NCBI RefSeq assembly: GCF_003576645.1
Contig: NC_044927.1
Location: 19,683,018-19,747,017, forward strand
Length of the DNA: 64,000 nucleotides
Source of the DNA: Ipomoea triloba
Taxonomy: Eukaryota; Streptophyta; Magnoliopsida; Solanales; Convolvulaceae
Direction of reading: 5' to 3'
Part shown: piece by piece, positions 36,660-47,226 of the stretch
Layout: each line of letters begins with the position of its first letter
Position numbering within the stretch: position 1 is the stretch's first letter
Notes under the pieces: generated by a model
The model's input: only the letters and a program-made list of their open reading frames with translations
Databases searched by the model: none
What the model was told of the DNA's origin: nothing
Translations under genes and position numbers: made by a program

Positions 36660-37700
36660 ATGGCTACGCTTTCTTCTTCTTCCACATTTTCTCTCTCTAC
36701 TCTCAAAAAGTCATTCATTTCTTCTTCTTCTCCAACTCCTTCATTTCTGCCATTTACTCCTTCAAAACCCAAATCCTTATCCCTTACAACCCTAAACTCC
36801 AATCTCAAACGACGCTTTTCTCTGCTTCAATCCTCCGCCGCCGCCTCTACCCCTGTCGCCCCGCAGACCTTGAAATCCCGCCTCAGGAATGGCGAGACCC
36901 TTTACGGGATTTTCCTCCTCAGCTTCTCCCCGACTCTCGCTGAGATTGCCGGCCTCGCCGGCTACGACTTCGCTGTGGTCGACATGGAGCACGGCCACGG
37001 CGGCATATCTGACGCTCTCCCTTGCCTTCACGCCCTCGCCGCTACTCGTACTCCCGCTATCCTCCGCATCCCCGAATCGTCTGACGTCTGGGCTAAAAAG
37101 GCCCTCGATCTCGGCCCCCAGGGGATCATGTTTCCCATGATCGATAGCCCCAAAGACGCCCGAAAAGCCGTGTCTTACTGCCGCTTTCCTCCCAACGGAG
37201 TCCGCGGATCAGCGCACACCGTGGTTAGAGCTTCGGATTACGGAATCGATGAAGGCTATCTCAGCAATTACGAGGAGGAGCTCCTGATAATGTGCCAGGT
37301 AGAATGCGCAGACGGAGTGAAGAAAATCGATGAGATCGCCTGCGTGGAGGGCGTGGATTGCATTCAAATGGGACCACTAGATCTGAGCGCTAGCCTCGGG
37401 TACCTGTGGGATCCGGGTCACAAGAAGGTGAAGGAAGTGCTGAGGGCGGCGGAGAAGGCGGTGCTGGAGACTAATCCCGGGGAAGGTAAAGGAGCCTACT
37501 TATCAGGATTCGCAATGCCGCATGATAAACCAGAGAACTTGAAGCAGAGAGGGTACCACATGGTGTCTGGAGCAGTTGATATAGGGTTGTTTAGGTCGGC
37601 GGCCGTGGAGGATGTAAAGAAATTCAACAATTGTTTAATGGAGGATGATGAGCAGAGAGAAGAGGATAAAGATAGTGAAGAGAAGTACTGGAGTGAGTGA
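36660..37700 (+). CDS. HpcH/HpaI-family class II aldolase, probably plastid-targeted, 346 aa
   Basis: A single uninterrupted exon. Residues 1 to about 65 are rich in Ser, Thr and Pro and poor in acidic residues, resembling a chloroplast transit peptide. The (beta/alpha)8 aldolase/citrate-lyase-beta domain follows. The family landmarks are visible: DMEHGH (catalytic-type H111), PNGVRG, QVECADGV (metal-binding type E215) and MGPLDLSASLG (D241). Relatives such as 2-keto-3-deoxy-L-rhamnonate aldolase cleave 2-oxo-acids to pyruvate and an aldehyde with a divalent metal; the plant substrate is not established. The tail is highly acidic. An AATAAAGG poly(A)-type signal follows at about 37751. The coding region is GC-richer than its flanks. 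Confidence 0.92.
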   Translation: MATLSSSSTFSLSTLKKSFISSSSPTPSFLPFTPSKPKSLSLTTLNSNLKRRFSLLQSSAAASTPVAPQTLKSRLRNGETLYGIFLLSFSPTLAEIAGLAGYDFAVVDMEHGHGGISDALPCLHALAATRTPAILRIPESSDVWAKKALDLGPQGIMFPMIDSPKDARKAVSYCRFPPNGVRGSAHTVVRASDYGIDEGYLSNYEEELLIMCQVECADGVKKIDEIACVEGVDCIQMGPLDLSASLGYLWDPGHKKVKEVLRAAEKAVLETNPGEGKGAYLSGFAMPHDKPENLKQRGYHMVSGAVDIGLFRSAAVEDVKKFNNCLMEDDEQREEDKDSEEKYWSE

Positions 37701-38680
37701 GTGACTGAGAGTTAGTTATTCTGATCTCTGAGGATGAGAAGGAAAGCAGAATAATAAAGGTTGTGTTTTTATGTTATCCTTATCATCATCATCATCATCT
37801 TTGGACTTGAATTGTGAATGTAGTTGTGGTGCCTGCCTAACATTTGTGCCATCATTATAACATTCAATGCTGCTGCCTGCTTAAATTTCCCATTCTTTTG
37901 AGCAACAATTTGTTTGCCAGAAAATGTTAAGAGAGAGGGAGGGAGGCATATTGCCAGAGGAGAAACTCATATGGCTGCCTGGATTCCCATTCCAAATGAG
38001 ACTGAGAATATAAGGGCGGGCGGGCGGGTTTAAGCATAGTATATAGTTTCATTATCTGGGAAGAGACTTACTAACACCATTCATATTTTGAAATACATGT
38101 CTTCTGTTTTCCTCATAAAAGTTGTAGTTAGTTGAATCTCTAAACTTTTTAAAGAGTTTTGAATCCTTTCAATTCCACACCATTTGCACAGAAATGGTCA
38201 AAACATTGGGAGTATTCATCTTGTGCTTGGATTGGAGTGGCCTATCTATCATACTTGATCTTTATATAGACATTGGCAACTTGTTGGATAAAGGATGGAT
38301 GGCTGTATTCTTGTTGGTTGGTTTTTCCTCAGATCAGAGTAACATTGGAAAAAACTAAGGGGAGGGGAATTTTTGTTTTGTGGTCTACCCAATTTGTTGT
38401 GCATGCATATGCATATATATGATGAGATGAAACAATAATTGCACAGTTACTGTTTGGCGGTTCAATCTAATTTTGTGAATGGTAAATTGATGCATGCAAG
38501 TTGAAATGCATTTATGAATAGTGTTGGATGACAGCTCAGATAATAATAGTGTTTTCCAGTGGCATTGTCTTCTAAGAAACTGCAGAATAGTTTTCTTATT
38601 ATTTTCATTCCATTCACCCACCTTCAAAATGGTGAAGATTTAGTATGAACCAAAATGTATTCTAGTGCATATTCACATGG
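37701..38680. other. aldolase 3' region and intergenic DNA
   Basis: It contains the likely aldolase 3' UTR, a short ATC repeat near 37785, and a GGGCGGGCGGGCGGG run near 38017 that could adopt a G-rich structure. No gene recognised. Confidence 0.45.
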
Positions 38681-39469
38681 TTACATGATACTATTGGGTG
38701 GGATTTGATCTCAGTCATGAATATTGGGGATTTGATTTTTAGGAAGGACTCCTTGTGCATAGAAATGTACAGTTTATATTGATGAGTTACAAAACTAGTT
38801 AATTCGATTTCTCCGTATGGACCTATAATGGATTCATGGGTCGGGTATATAGTTCAACGGAGTCGTAAACTTCAATTACATGATACTATTGGGTGGGGTT
38901 CGATCTCAATCACGAACATTGGGGGATTTGGTTTTTACTTTTTAGGATGGATCCTTGTGCACAGAAATGTACAGATTATTGTTAAGTTACAAAGCTAGTT
39001 AACTCGATTTATCTCTTTATGGACTTGGAATGGATTCATGGGTCGGGTATATAGTTCAATGGAGTAAGAAACTTCAATTACATGATACTATTGGGTGGGG
39101 TTCGATCTCAGTCACGAACATTGGGGGATTTGGTTTTTAGGATGGATCCTTGTGCACAGAAATGTACATATTATTGTTAAGTTTCAAAGCTAGTTGACTC
39201 GATTTATCTCTTTATGGACTTGGAATGGATTCATGGGTCGGGTATATAGTTTAACGGAGTCAGAAACTTCAATTACATGATACTATTCGGTGGGGTTCGA
39301 TCCCAATCACGAACATTGGGGGATTTGATTTTTAGGATGGACTCCTTGTGCGCAGAAATTTACAGTTTATTATTGAGTTACAAAGTTAGTTAACTCTATT
39401 TATCTCCTTATAGACCTGGAATGAATTCATGGATTGGGTGCATAGTTCAACGAAGTTGGAAACTTCAAT
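38681..39469 (+). repeat. four tandem units of 195-202 bp with tRNA-type A and B boxes
   Basis: Units begin TTACATGATACTATT at 38681, 38876, 39078 and 39273. Each contains a B-box-like GGTTCGATCTC (the first unit is diverged) about 46 bases after an A-box-like TAGTTCAATGG/TAGTTCAACGG at the end of the preceding unit. The spacing is that of tRNA-derived SINE heads. Units also share AGGATGGATCCTTGTGC and GGATTCATGGGTCGGG. The array ends in an A run (39470-39480). It is best read as a tandem SINE-like array, unless it is a satellite that converged on these boxes. Confidence 0.7.
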
Positions 39470-39480
39470 TAAAAAAAAAA

Positions 39481-40062
39481 AATTCCACTTATTTTACCAT
39501 GTGGGTTATATCCCCAAGTCCTAGTCCATGTTCACTTGCATCCACTATGTGTGCTTGTCCATATGTATCATACCATGTGCTATGATTATTCATATAATTG
39601 ACTAAATTATTAATTTTGCAGAGTTTGTGAAAGTTCTTTCCTGCCCCTTGACAGCTTCCACTCTCTATGCCAACCCAAAACCTCCTTATAATATGCTAAT
39701 CGCTAATTTTTAAACAAGACCCAAACTTGAACCGGACCATTGGATCCTGTCCTGACTCCTGAGTTTGACCTGGATTCATTTCCTCACCAATATGTCTATT
39801 AACAAGGTAGATCCAAATTCCAAACCAAGAAATAAAAAAATAAAAAATAAAAAAAAGATTAAGTATTCACTAATTACGACTTTACCAATAATAAATACCC
39901 ATTATCACCACCACTAATCCACTGTGTTGCTTAAAAGTAAGGGTCACTTTGGTAATCTCCCACTTTGTCTGGTCACAGTTATATCCCCCTTGGCCAATAA
40001 TATTTGCCTGGTTTTCCCAAACCTCTGCCTCTCTCCAGATTTGACAAAGAAGGAGGTGGGAA
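39481..40062. other. phytocyanin upstream region
   Basis: No gene or repeat recognised. A-rich runs occur at 39832-39856. The ENODL start codon follows a leader containing AGGAGGTGGGAA. Confidence 0.4.
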
Positions 40063-40784
40063 ATGGCTGCTCTAAGACTCCCAAGAAATTGCCATTTCTG
40101 GAACTGTCTTCTTTTTCTCCTGCTAAACTATACCTCCTCAGTCTTCTGCTACCAATACAAGGTCGGAGATTTGGCTTCTTGGAATGTACCCTCCTCCTCA
40201 AATCGAGATGTTTATATCAAATGGTCCAAGAATCAAACTTTCAAGATCGGAGATTCACTCTGTAAGTCCTGCTAATCCAGCATATAATATATAAACATCC
40301 AACCATCAGCTTAGACTTTTAGTTCTTCCATTTATCTCAACTTTGAACTTTCCTTTTCTGATAATCTGCAGTTTTTCTGTACCCTCCAAGCCAAGATTCA
40401 GTGATACAAGTTACAAAGCAATCTTACAGGACCTGCAACCTGAAAGATCCGATCTTGTCCCTCAACAATGGCAACTCCCTGTTCAATATCACAGCTCCGG
40501 GCAACTTTTTCTTCATCAGTGGCGCAAAGGGTCACTGCGAAAACTCACAAAAACTCCAAGTTTTTGTGGCGGGTGGGAATGGATCCGCGGGTTATGACGA
40601 CGATGCAGACATACCCATTGCTTCTGCTCCCGCTGCGGCTGCTGGCCCTTCTTTCTCTAATGATTTTGGCCCAAACCCAAGCCAGCATTCATCTTCTTCG
40701 TCGCCAAAAACTCCCATATCCGCCGTGTCGGCAGCGGTTTTGTCTCTGATTCTGAGCTACAGTCATATGAAAGTGACGTTATAG
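40063..40784 (+). CDS. early nodulin-like (ENODL) phytocyanin, secreted and probably GPI-anchored, 203 aa
   Basis: Exons 40063-40261 and 40372-40784, with a phase-1 intron as in most phytocyanins. A signal peptide spans residues 1 to about 29 (core WNCLLFLLLNY). The plastocyanin-like domain runs from YKVGDLASW to KLQVFV and keeps the two structural cysteines (YRTCN and GHCEN). The copper ligands are not conserved: the usual first His position reads DSVIQV and the C-terminal block is ISGAKGHCENSQKL. This is the ENODL pattern, so it should not bind type-1 copper. A Ser/Pro/Ala-rich arabinogalactan-like region and a hydrophobic C-terminus follow, suggesting a plasma-membrane GPI protein. ENODLs act at the cell surface in reproduction and transport; the role here is not deduced. 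Confidence 0.9.
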
Positions 40785-41644
40785 GCCAAGAAAAAGTTTT
40801 TCTTTTTTTACTACTTATAGCGTTTTATGATGTTTTGAGTTGAATATTTCTTCTCCCATTCATTCTTGATGGCATATGTATTGTATTACACATTCTTTCA
40901 GAAGAGAGCAACATTACTGTCATTTTGTTTGCATGATTATTTAATCAATAAATTTGTTACTTGGAATTTGGAAAGATTTTTTAGTGTTATTATTTTACCT
41001 GTATTTAGTGGGTAGTAAATTACACGTATGATTTAGGTAATAGGTATAGGTATGACGGAAATTTTTTATACCCGCACATGTACGAAGGAGAGTTGGGATA
41101 ATTATTTCAGCTTCCGTCCCCGTACCCGCACCTATAGATAAATAAATATATTTTTGAATATTTGAAAGAAATATAGGTACTTATTAAAATATAAATATAA
41201 TTTATATGTTAAATTCTATACAAAATAATAAACTTTATAAGAATATTTTTATTTATTTTGAACATTGAGATGGCAAGTAGAGATTTGAATTTTGTGTACT
41301 AAAGTGAAGATTTAACTAATAATATAGAGTTTCCAATCGAAGATTTGAAACACTAGTGTTAAAGTTTATAATTATTATAGTTTTGGTACTAAGGTAAGGA
41401 ATTAACCCACTAATATTAAAGTTTGTAATTATTTTTTTTTTGGTACTAAAGACAAGAGATTTAATGCACTAATTTAAAATTGAAAATAAATAGTAATGTT
41501 AAAGTTGGAGTTATTAGGTATATATTTTGATTTTTTTGGTACTACTATACACCACTAGCATTGAAATTTATAGCTATAAATTTTATATTAAATATAAATA
41601 AAATGTATGATATTATTTATTAAAATAACAGATTGATTATTCTA
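40785..41644. other. ENODL 3' region and AT-rich DNA with short diffuse repeats
   Basis: At 41340-41560, ACTAATATTAAAGTTT-like and TTTGGTACTAA-like words recur three to four times in diverged form. No coding potential or terminal structure is seen. Confidence 0.4.
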
Positions 41645-42034
41645 GAGTTAATACCAAATTTAGTTATCGACTATAGTTTTCTTGATCTAATCCTAAACTG
41701 ACTTTTTGTGCTTAATTAAGTTATCGAGTTCGATGGTTTTACTCAATTGAGTTCTCTGTTAAGATAGCTTGTTAATTTAACCTCTATTAATATCTAATTT
41801 AGTCATCAATTATAATAATTTTATCCAAGTTAGTTTTTGACTGTAGTGATTTTACTCAATTTAGTCCTTGACTATAGTAAATTTTCTCACTTAGTCTTTA
41901 ATTCTAATAGTCAATGACTCATTTCGATAAAATCATCAAAGTCGAATACTTAATTAAACACAAAAACTCATTTAATAAAATTAAATTGAAAAAAATTATT
42001 ATAGTCGAGAGCTAAACTGAATATTAATTAACTC
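41645..42034. mobile_element. MULE-type MITE related to the 1701-2728 element, 390 bp
   Basis: It starts GAGTTAATACCAAATTTAG and ends AATATTAATTAACTC, inverted termini of the same type as the Pack-MULE at 1701. The flanking decamers GATTATTCTA and AATTATCCTC match at 7 of 10 positions, consistent with an old Mutator target duplication. Internally it repeats ACTCAATTTAGTCCTTGAC-type sequence. It is non-coding and well diverged. Confidence 0.6.
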
Positions 42035-42639
42035 AATTATCCTCGGTGCCTACCATAGACATTACCTCGTGAATGTAGGTAATATTCCTGCCCTAGCCTT
42101 ACCCCATACTATTCCTAATCAAATCCTACCTTTACAAAAAAAAAAAAGAAAAAAAAAAAAGAAGAGAGGAATATGCGGTGCTTTTAATTTTTATTTTTTA
42201 AAGCCATTAATCATGATGCAATTTTGTACTGAGCTTTGGGTTTTGCACTATTGTGGTTTTCACTTTTCAATATCAACTTCAATGTGTTCTTTTCTGATGC
42301 AAAACAAATATTAAGAAACTATGAGAGAGAGAGAGAGAAAAAACGTAAGTTAAAAATTCAAAAGAAACAGCGGAATAATGTCGGCAACGTGAAAGACACG
42401 ATTCATTAACTTAAATCACGCTAGCTGGACTGCTGGAGCCAGGAATTAAATAAAGCATCAGAAATTGTTAAGGAAATGGATCTTCAAAGTCTTCAACTTG
42501 ACATAGATTTTATTAAAATTCGTAATTCATTTCATGCAGGCACTTCTTTTCAAAACTAAATTCCATGTTATTAATGTTTGTCACTGACAGTTTTTATTAA
42601 TGTTCCAACATGTTTACATTAATTGTCCATTAGATCTAT
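42035..42639. other. intergenic DNA
   Basis: It contains an A-rich run at about 42138-42160 and a short GA microsatellite at about 42324-42340. No gene recognised. Confidence 0.4.
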
Positions 42640-42711
42640 GAATAAGGATTAAATATGTGATCTAACTACACATCAAACTACAATTAAGTCATTAAGCTAT
42701 AAAATTTATAA

Positions 42712-43874
<1,163 letters not shown>

Positions 43875-44194
43875 AACTTATAATTAAATTCCTGAACAAT
43901 ACAAATTCATGCAATTCAACCTAAAATTACCTGTTTACCTGATAATATGATGATGCGACGGTTATCGAATTTAAAAATAATTATTTTATTTTATTTTAAT
44001 AATTCAAAACACGCCAACCAAAGACGAAATGACCGAAGAGCTGGAGACGTAGTGGATCTCTTCATCTCCTTGCCAGAGACAAAGGCCCCACTGGAGACCC
44101 TTCGTCTCCAACTCTTCGGCCATGGAGACGAAGGGTTTCCTTTGTCTCCAGCGAGCGTTGTTTTTTTTTTTTTTTTTTTTTAATTTCAAAAAAT

Positions 44195-44334
44195 NNNNNN
44201 NNNNNNNNNNNNNNNNNNNNNNNNNNNNNNNNNNNNNNNNNNNNNNNNNNNNNNNNNNNNNNNNNNNNNNNNNNNNNNNNNNNNNNNNNNNNNNNNNNNN
44301 NNNNNNNNNNNNNNNNNNNNNNNNNNNNNNNNNN
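44195..44334. other. 140-base N gap
   Basis: An assembly gap bounded by T homopolymers (about 44160-44181 before and 44335-44358 after). It lies inside a large inverted repeat, so hairpin formation and homopolymers probably caused it. The true length is unknown. Confidence 0.98.
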
Positions 44335-44754
44335 TTTTTTTTTTTTTTTTTTTTTTTTAATTCTAAATAATTATTTTATTTTAAAATTATTAAAATAAAA
44401 TAAAATAACTATTTTTAAATTCGTTAACAGCCATGTCATCATATTACCGGGTAAACAGGTCATTTTAGATTAAATTGCATGAATTTGCGTTGTTTAGGGA
44501 CCCAATTGTAGTTTGGTGTGTTGTTAGATGACCTATTTGACTTTTATTCCTTAGATTGATATACAATATAATTGACCCTCAGTATATTATATAGTTAATT
44601 GAATTGAGATGCTCTTTGATTTATGAAAAAGTTTGCATGTCACTATTTAAAGATGCTTTGAGTGAAGTTTTCTTTATAACTCTAATCGTTATAAGGAGAT
44701 CAAGCAACTTCTTTTATTATTATTATTATTATTATTATTATCAAAAAAGGCATT

Positions 44755-46521
44755 TCATTAATTAACGAAAAGATCACGAATACAATCCGGTGGAGCATCA
44801 CTCCAGTACTCAGGACCTTCAGCATAACTCAATCTAACACTTCTAGCCAATTTGTGAGCACAAACATTAAGGCCCTGTTTGGTAAATGGTTGTTAGCTGA
44901 TTGGGTTAGCTGTTTGAGTTAGAAGGTATGATTAGTTAATAATATTAGCTGATTGTAAAAAGTTGTTTGATAGATTAGCTGTTTGGTATAATTTCTTTTC
45001 TCGAAAAGCTAATTGAAAAGGCTGCTTTAAGTAGCGAGCCTTTTGAATTTTAGTATTTTAGAGTTACAAAAAACTTATTAATCAAACAACTAATAGTGGT
45101 CAAATAAGCGAAAAGTGGTTGATAGGCCGATTATTTACCAAACAGGGCCTAAACTCCCGTTTGACAAAATTTAACAACCTGACCACTATCCCGAATTGAT
45201 CTTCCCACCAATTCCAAATATGTCTCCGTTGCAGCTTTGTCAACAAGACCGGAGAATCAGTTTCAACAATAAATTCCTGCTCTGGCCTATCCTTTATCCA
45301 AGTTAAAACCTCCTTTAATTTATCGCCATTGCTTTGGCTACTTGCGATTTTTGAATACAATTTAACAGACCACGCTCCGCTGCCACAAATTGGTTAGCAT
45401 GATCACAGACGACAAAACCATACCCCGCGCTCCTATCCTCCGAGAACATCGCTTCATCCAATATTTACATTAAATTAAATGCTACCCATAGAGGGCAGTG
45501 TACCTGGGAACTTGGTCCATAGATTACGAACATGTTAAGTTGGCATTGATGAATTATGTGATCTAGCGTTTCATTCTGCCTTCCACATAACGTACAAACA
45601 TTCGTCAGCTCAACCCTTCGTCTGGCCAGAGCATCCCTTGTAGGTAATATCCCACACTGCACGGTCATTTTAATAAAATCAGCCACCTTCAAATCGACCA
45701 ATCTTGCCGGCGGTGTAGCCTCAACAAATTGATTAGCACTATCAAAAATTAATAGCCACAATCCCACCATACACTCCTCTTTTAATCACATGTTTATAAT
45801 TAGCAGCCAAAAGACTCCTCCACGCATAACTTGGATTTCGACCCAAACCAGCATCAAAGAACCATCCATGCCTCAAATACTTTTCTTTAATTTAAATAGT
45901 TTAGCCATTAAGGATGTCGGGTTTGACAGAATTCGCCATCCCTACTTGCCTAGCATTGCAATATTGAAATCCCGCAAACACTTGAAACCCAACCCACCAG
46001 CTCCCTTCCGATCCGAATACACAGCTTCTCCCTTCTTAGCCAATGCAAACCAATTCCTCCCCCACCATGTTGCCACCAATACTTCGTCATTGAACCCTCC
46101 AACTTAGAACATAAATTTTGGGGTAACAAGTAAACACTCATGGTGTAAGTGGGCAGTGCCTGAGCTACACTCTTAATCAATATTTCCTTCCCTGCCCTAG
46201 AAAGCAAACTCTTATGCCATTCCCCTACCCAAGCTGCCACCTTCACTTGTACAAAATTAAAGGAAAAACTTCAGACCGGTTGCGACCAATATACGATGGC
46301 AGCCCAAGATACCACCCAAAATCCGCAGTCTCAATCACACCCAAGATCCCCAACACCTCCTCCCTTATACTTGTAGTCGTGTTCATTAGATTTCTGGAAA
46401 TTCACACATTGCCCCGAAGCATTCTCATATTCTTCCAAACAGTCCTTTATCACCTGAGCTTCCCTCCTATTTGCTTTAGAAAAAAAACAAATAAGCAAAT
46501 TATCATCTGCAAAGAACAGAT
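44755..46521 (-). pseudogene. LINE reverse transcriptase C-terminal half, zf-RVT and RNase H domains
   Basis: Reading on the minus strand: RT motif LFFADDNLLIC near 46500, the thumb-like region AGKEILIKSVAQALPTYTMS (about 46190), the zf-RVT segment GILPTRDALARRRVEL with CTLCGRQNETLDHIIHQC (about 45610), and RNase H (FIVETDSPVLL at about 45265; then RLLNFVKREF, the MITE, NVCAHKLARSVRL). Frameshifts and stops occur between these blocks. The protein is that of L1-type plant LINEs and is inactive. Confidence 0.88.
44871..45149. mobile_element. Tourist-like (PIF/Harbinger) MITE, 279 bp, TAA target duplication
   Basis: It begins GGCCCTGTTTGGTAAAT and ends ATTTACCAAACAGGGCC, near-perfect inverted termini. 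TAA flanks it on both sides (44868-44870, 45150-45152). Removing the MITE and one TAA restores the LINE RNase H frame across the junction, which shows the LINE was there first. Interior AGCTGATTGGGTTAGCTG-type subrepeats are present. No ORF. Confidence 0.9.
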
Positions 46522-46560
46522 GAGATCAAGCAACTTAAGTTGCTTATAATGACCAATTCA

Positions 46561-47226
46561 AACTAACTAAGAAATTAAATTTGAAACCTTTTAATTACTT
46601 TAACCAATTGGGTCAATTTGGTTAATAATACAAAACGTCAATATTATTTTAAACACTATTGACTCTGTTACAATGTTGTATCTGTTCATACATACTTTTT
46701 CAACCAACTGAAGCACAAAGAGCCAAAGCCCCCACTATAGATCGAACCTTTGACCTCTCACTTGGGAGGGCCACAGCTATGCCGCTTGACCAAACCAAGA
46801 TGAGATTTGAAACCTCACCCTATTCGGGCGCCACTAAAATGATTAAAATACAGCATGCATCAATAGGCAGAAACTTCATAAACATAAATAAAATATCAGA
46901 GACATAATAGCTCAATTACAATTACAATTTGCAACGAAAATGATCAAAAAATTATTAGCCAACTGTTACATATTTCAGCTACCGTTTCAAAATCGTTTTC
47001 CACTGGCAACTATGAACATACGATACTTGCTGAACTCCATCTAACAACAAATTTCATATAAAGGGAAGGAACTCTCTTTCTCTATCTCTCTCTTGAGTAT
47101 TTGATGGAACCAAATTGCAAATATAAGTACAGGTACGGTACAGTATTACAAAGCCAAAAGTCAAGATTTCTAAATATTTGGTTACAGCATATGGCCACCT
47201 ATACGTGATCACAGTTCACTGGTTAT
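46561..47226. other. MTA 3' flank containing a SINE-like copy
   Basis: It contains the SINE at 46655-46799 and the presumed 3' UTR of MTA (CT repeat near 47080-47095). No other gene. Confidence 0.5.
46655..46799 (-). mobile_element. tRNA-derived SINE
   Basis: On the minus strand an A-box-like TTGGTCAAGCGGCATAGC is followed about 35 bases later by a B box GGTTCGATC. It then runs to TGTAACAGAGTC. The 3' string ACATTGTAACAGAGTC is also found in the copy at 61651-61803 and, in plus orientation, at 35288. This defines a local SINE family with tRNA-like heads. Confidence 0.6.

Larger units (their letters stand above)
44711..46521 (-). mobile_element. 5'-truncated LINE with a perfect 15-bp target duplication
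   Basis: GAGATCAAGCAACTT flanks the element at 44696-44710 and 46522-46536. The 3' tail is on the left as a (TAA)n-type run (plus strand ATT repeats, 44715-44741). The right end is abrupt, inside the RT domain, showing 5' truncation during target-primed reverse transcription. Without the MITE at 44871-45149 the insertion is about 1.53 kb. Confidence 0.92.

Noticed and set aside
38681..39469. True tRNA genes
   Set aside because: A and B boxes are present but cloverleaf pairing of acceptor and anticodon stems could not be made; they look like SINE heads.
44122..44370. ORF across the N gap
   Set aside because: Most residues are unknown (X) and the rest are poly-Phe from T homopolymers.
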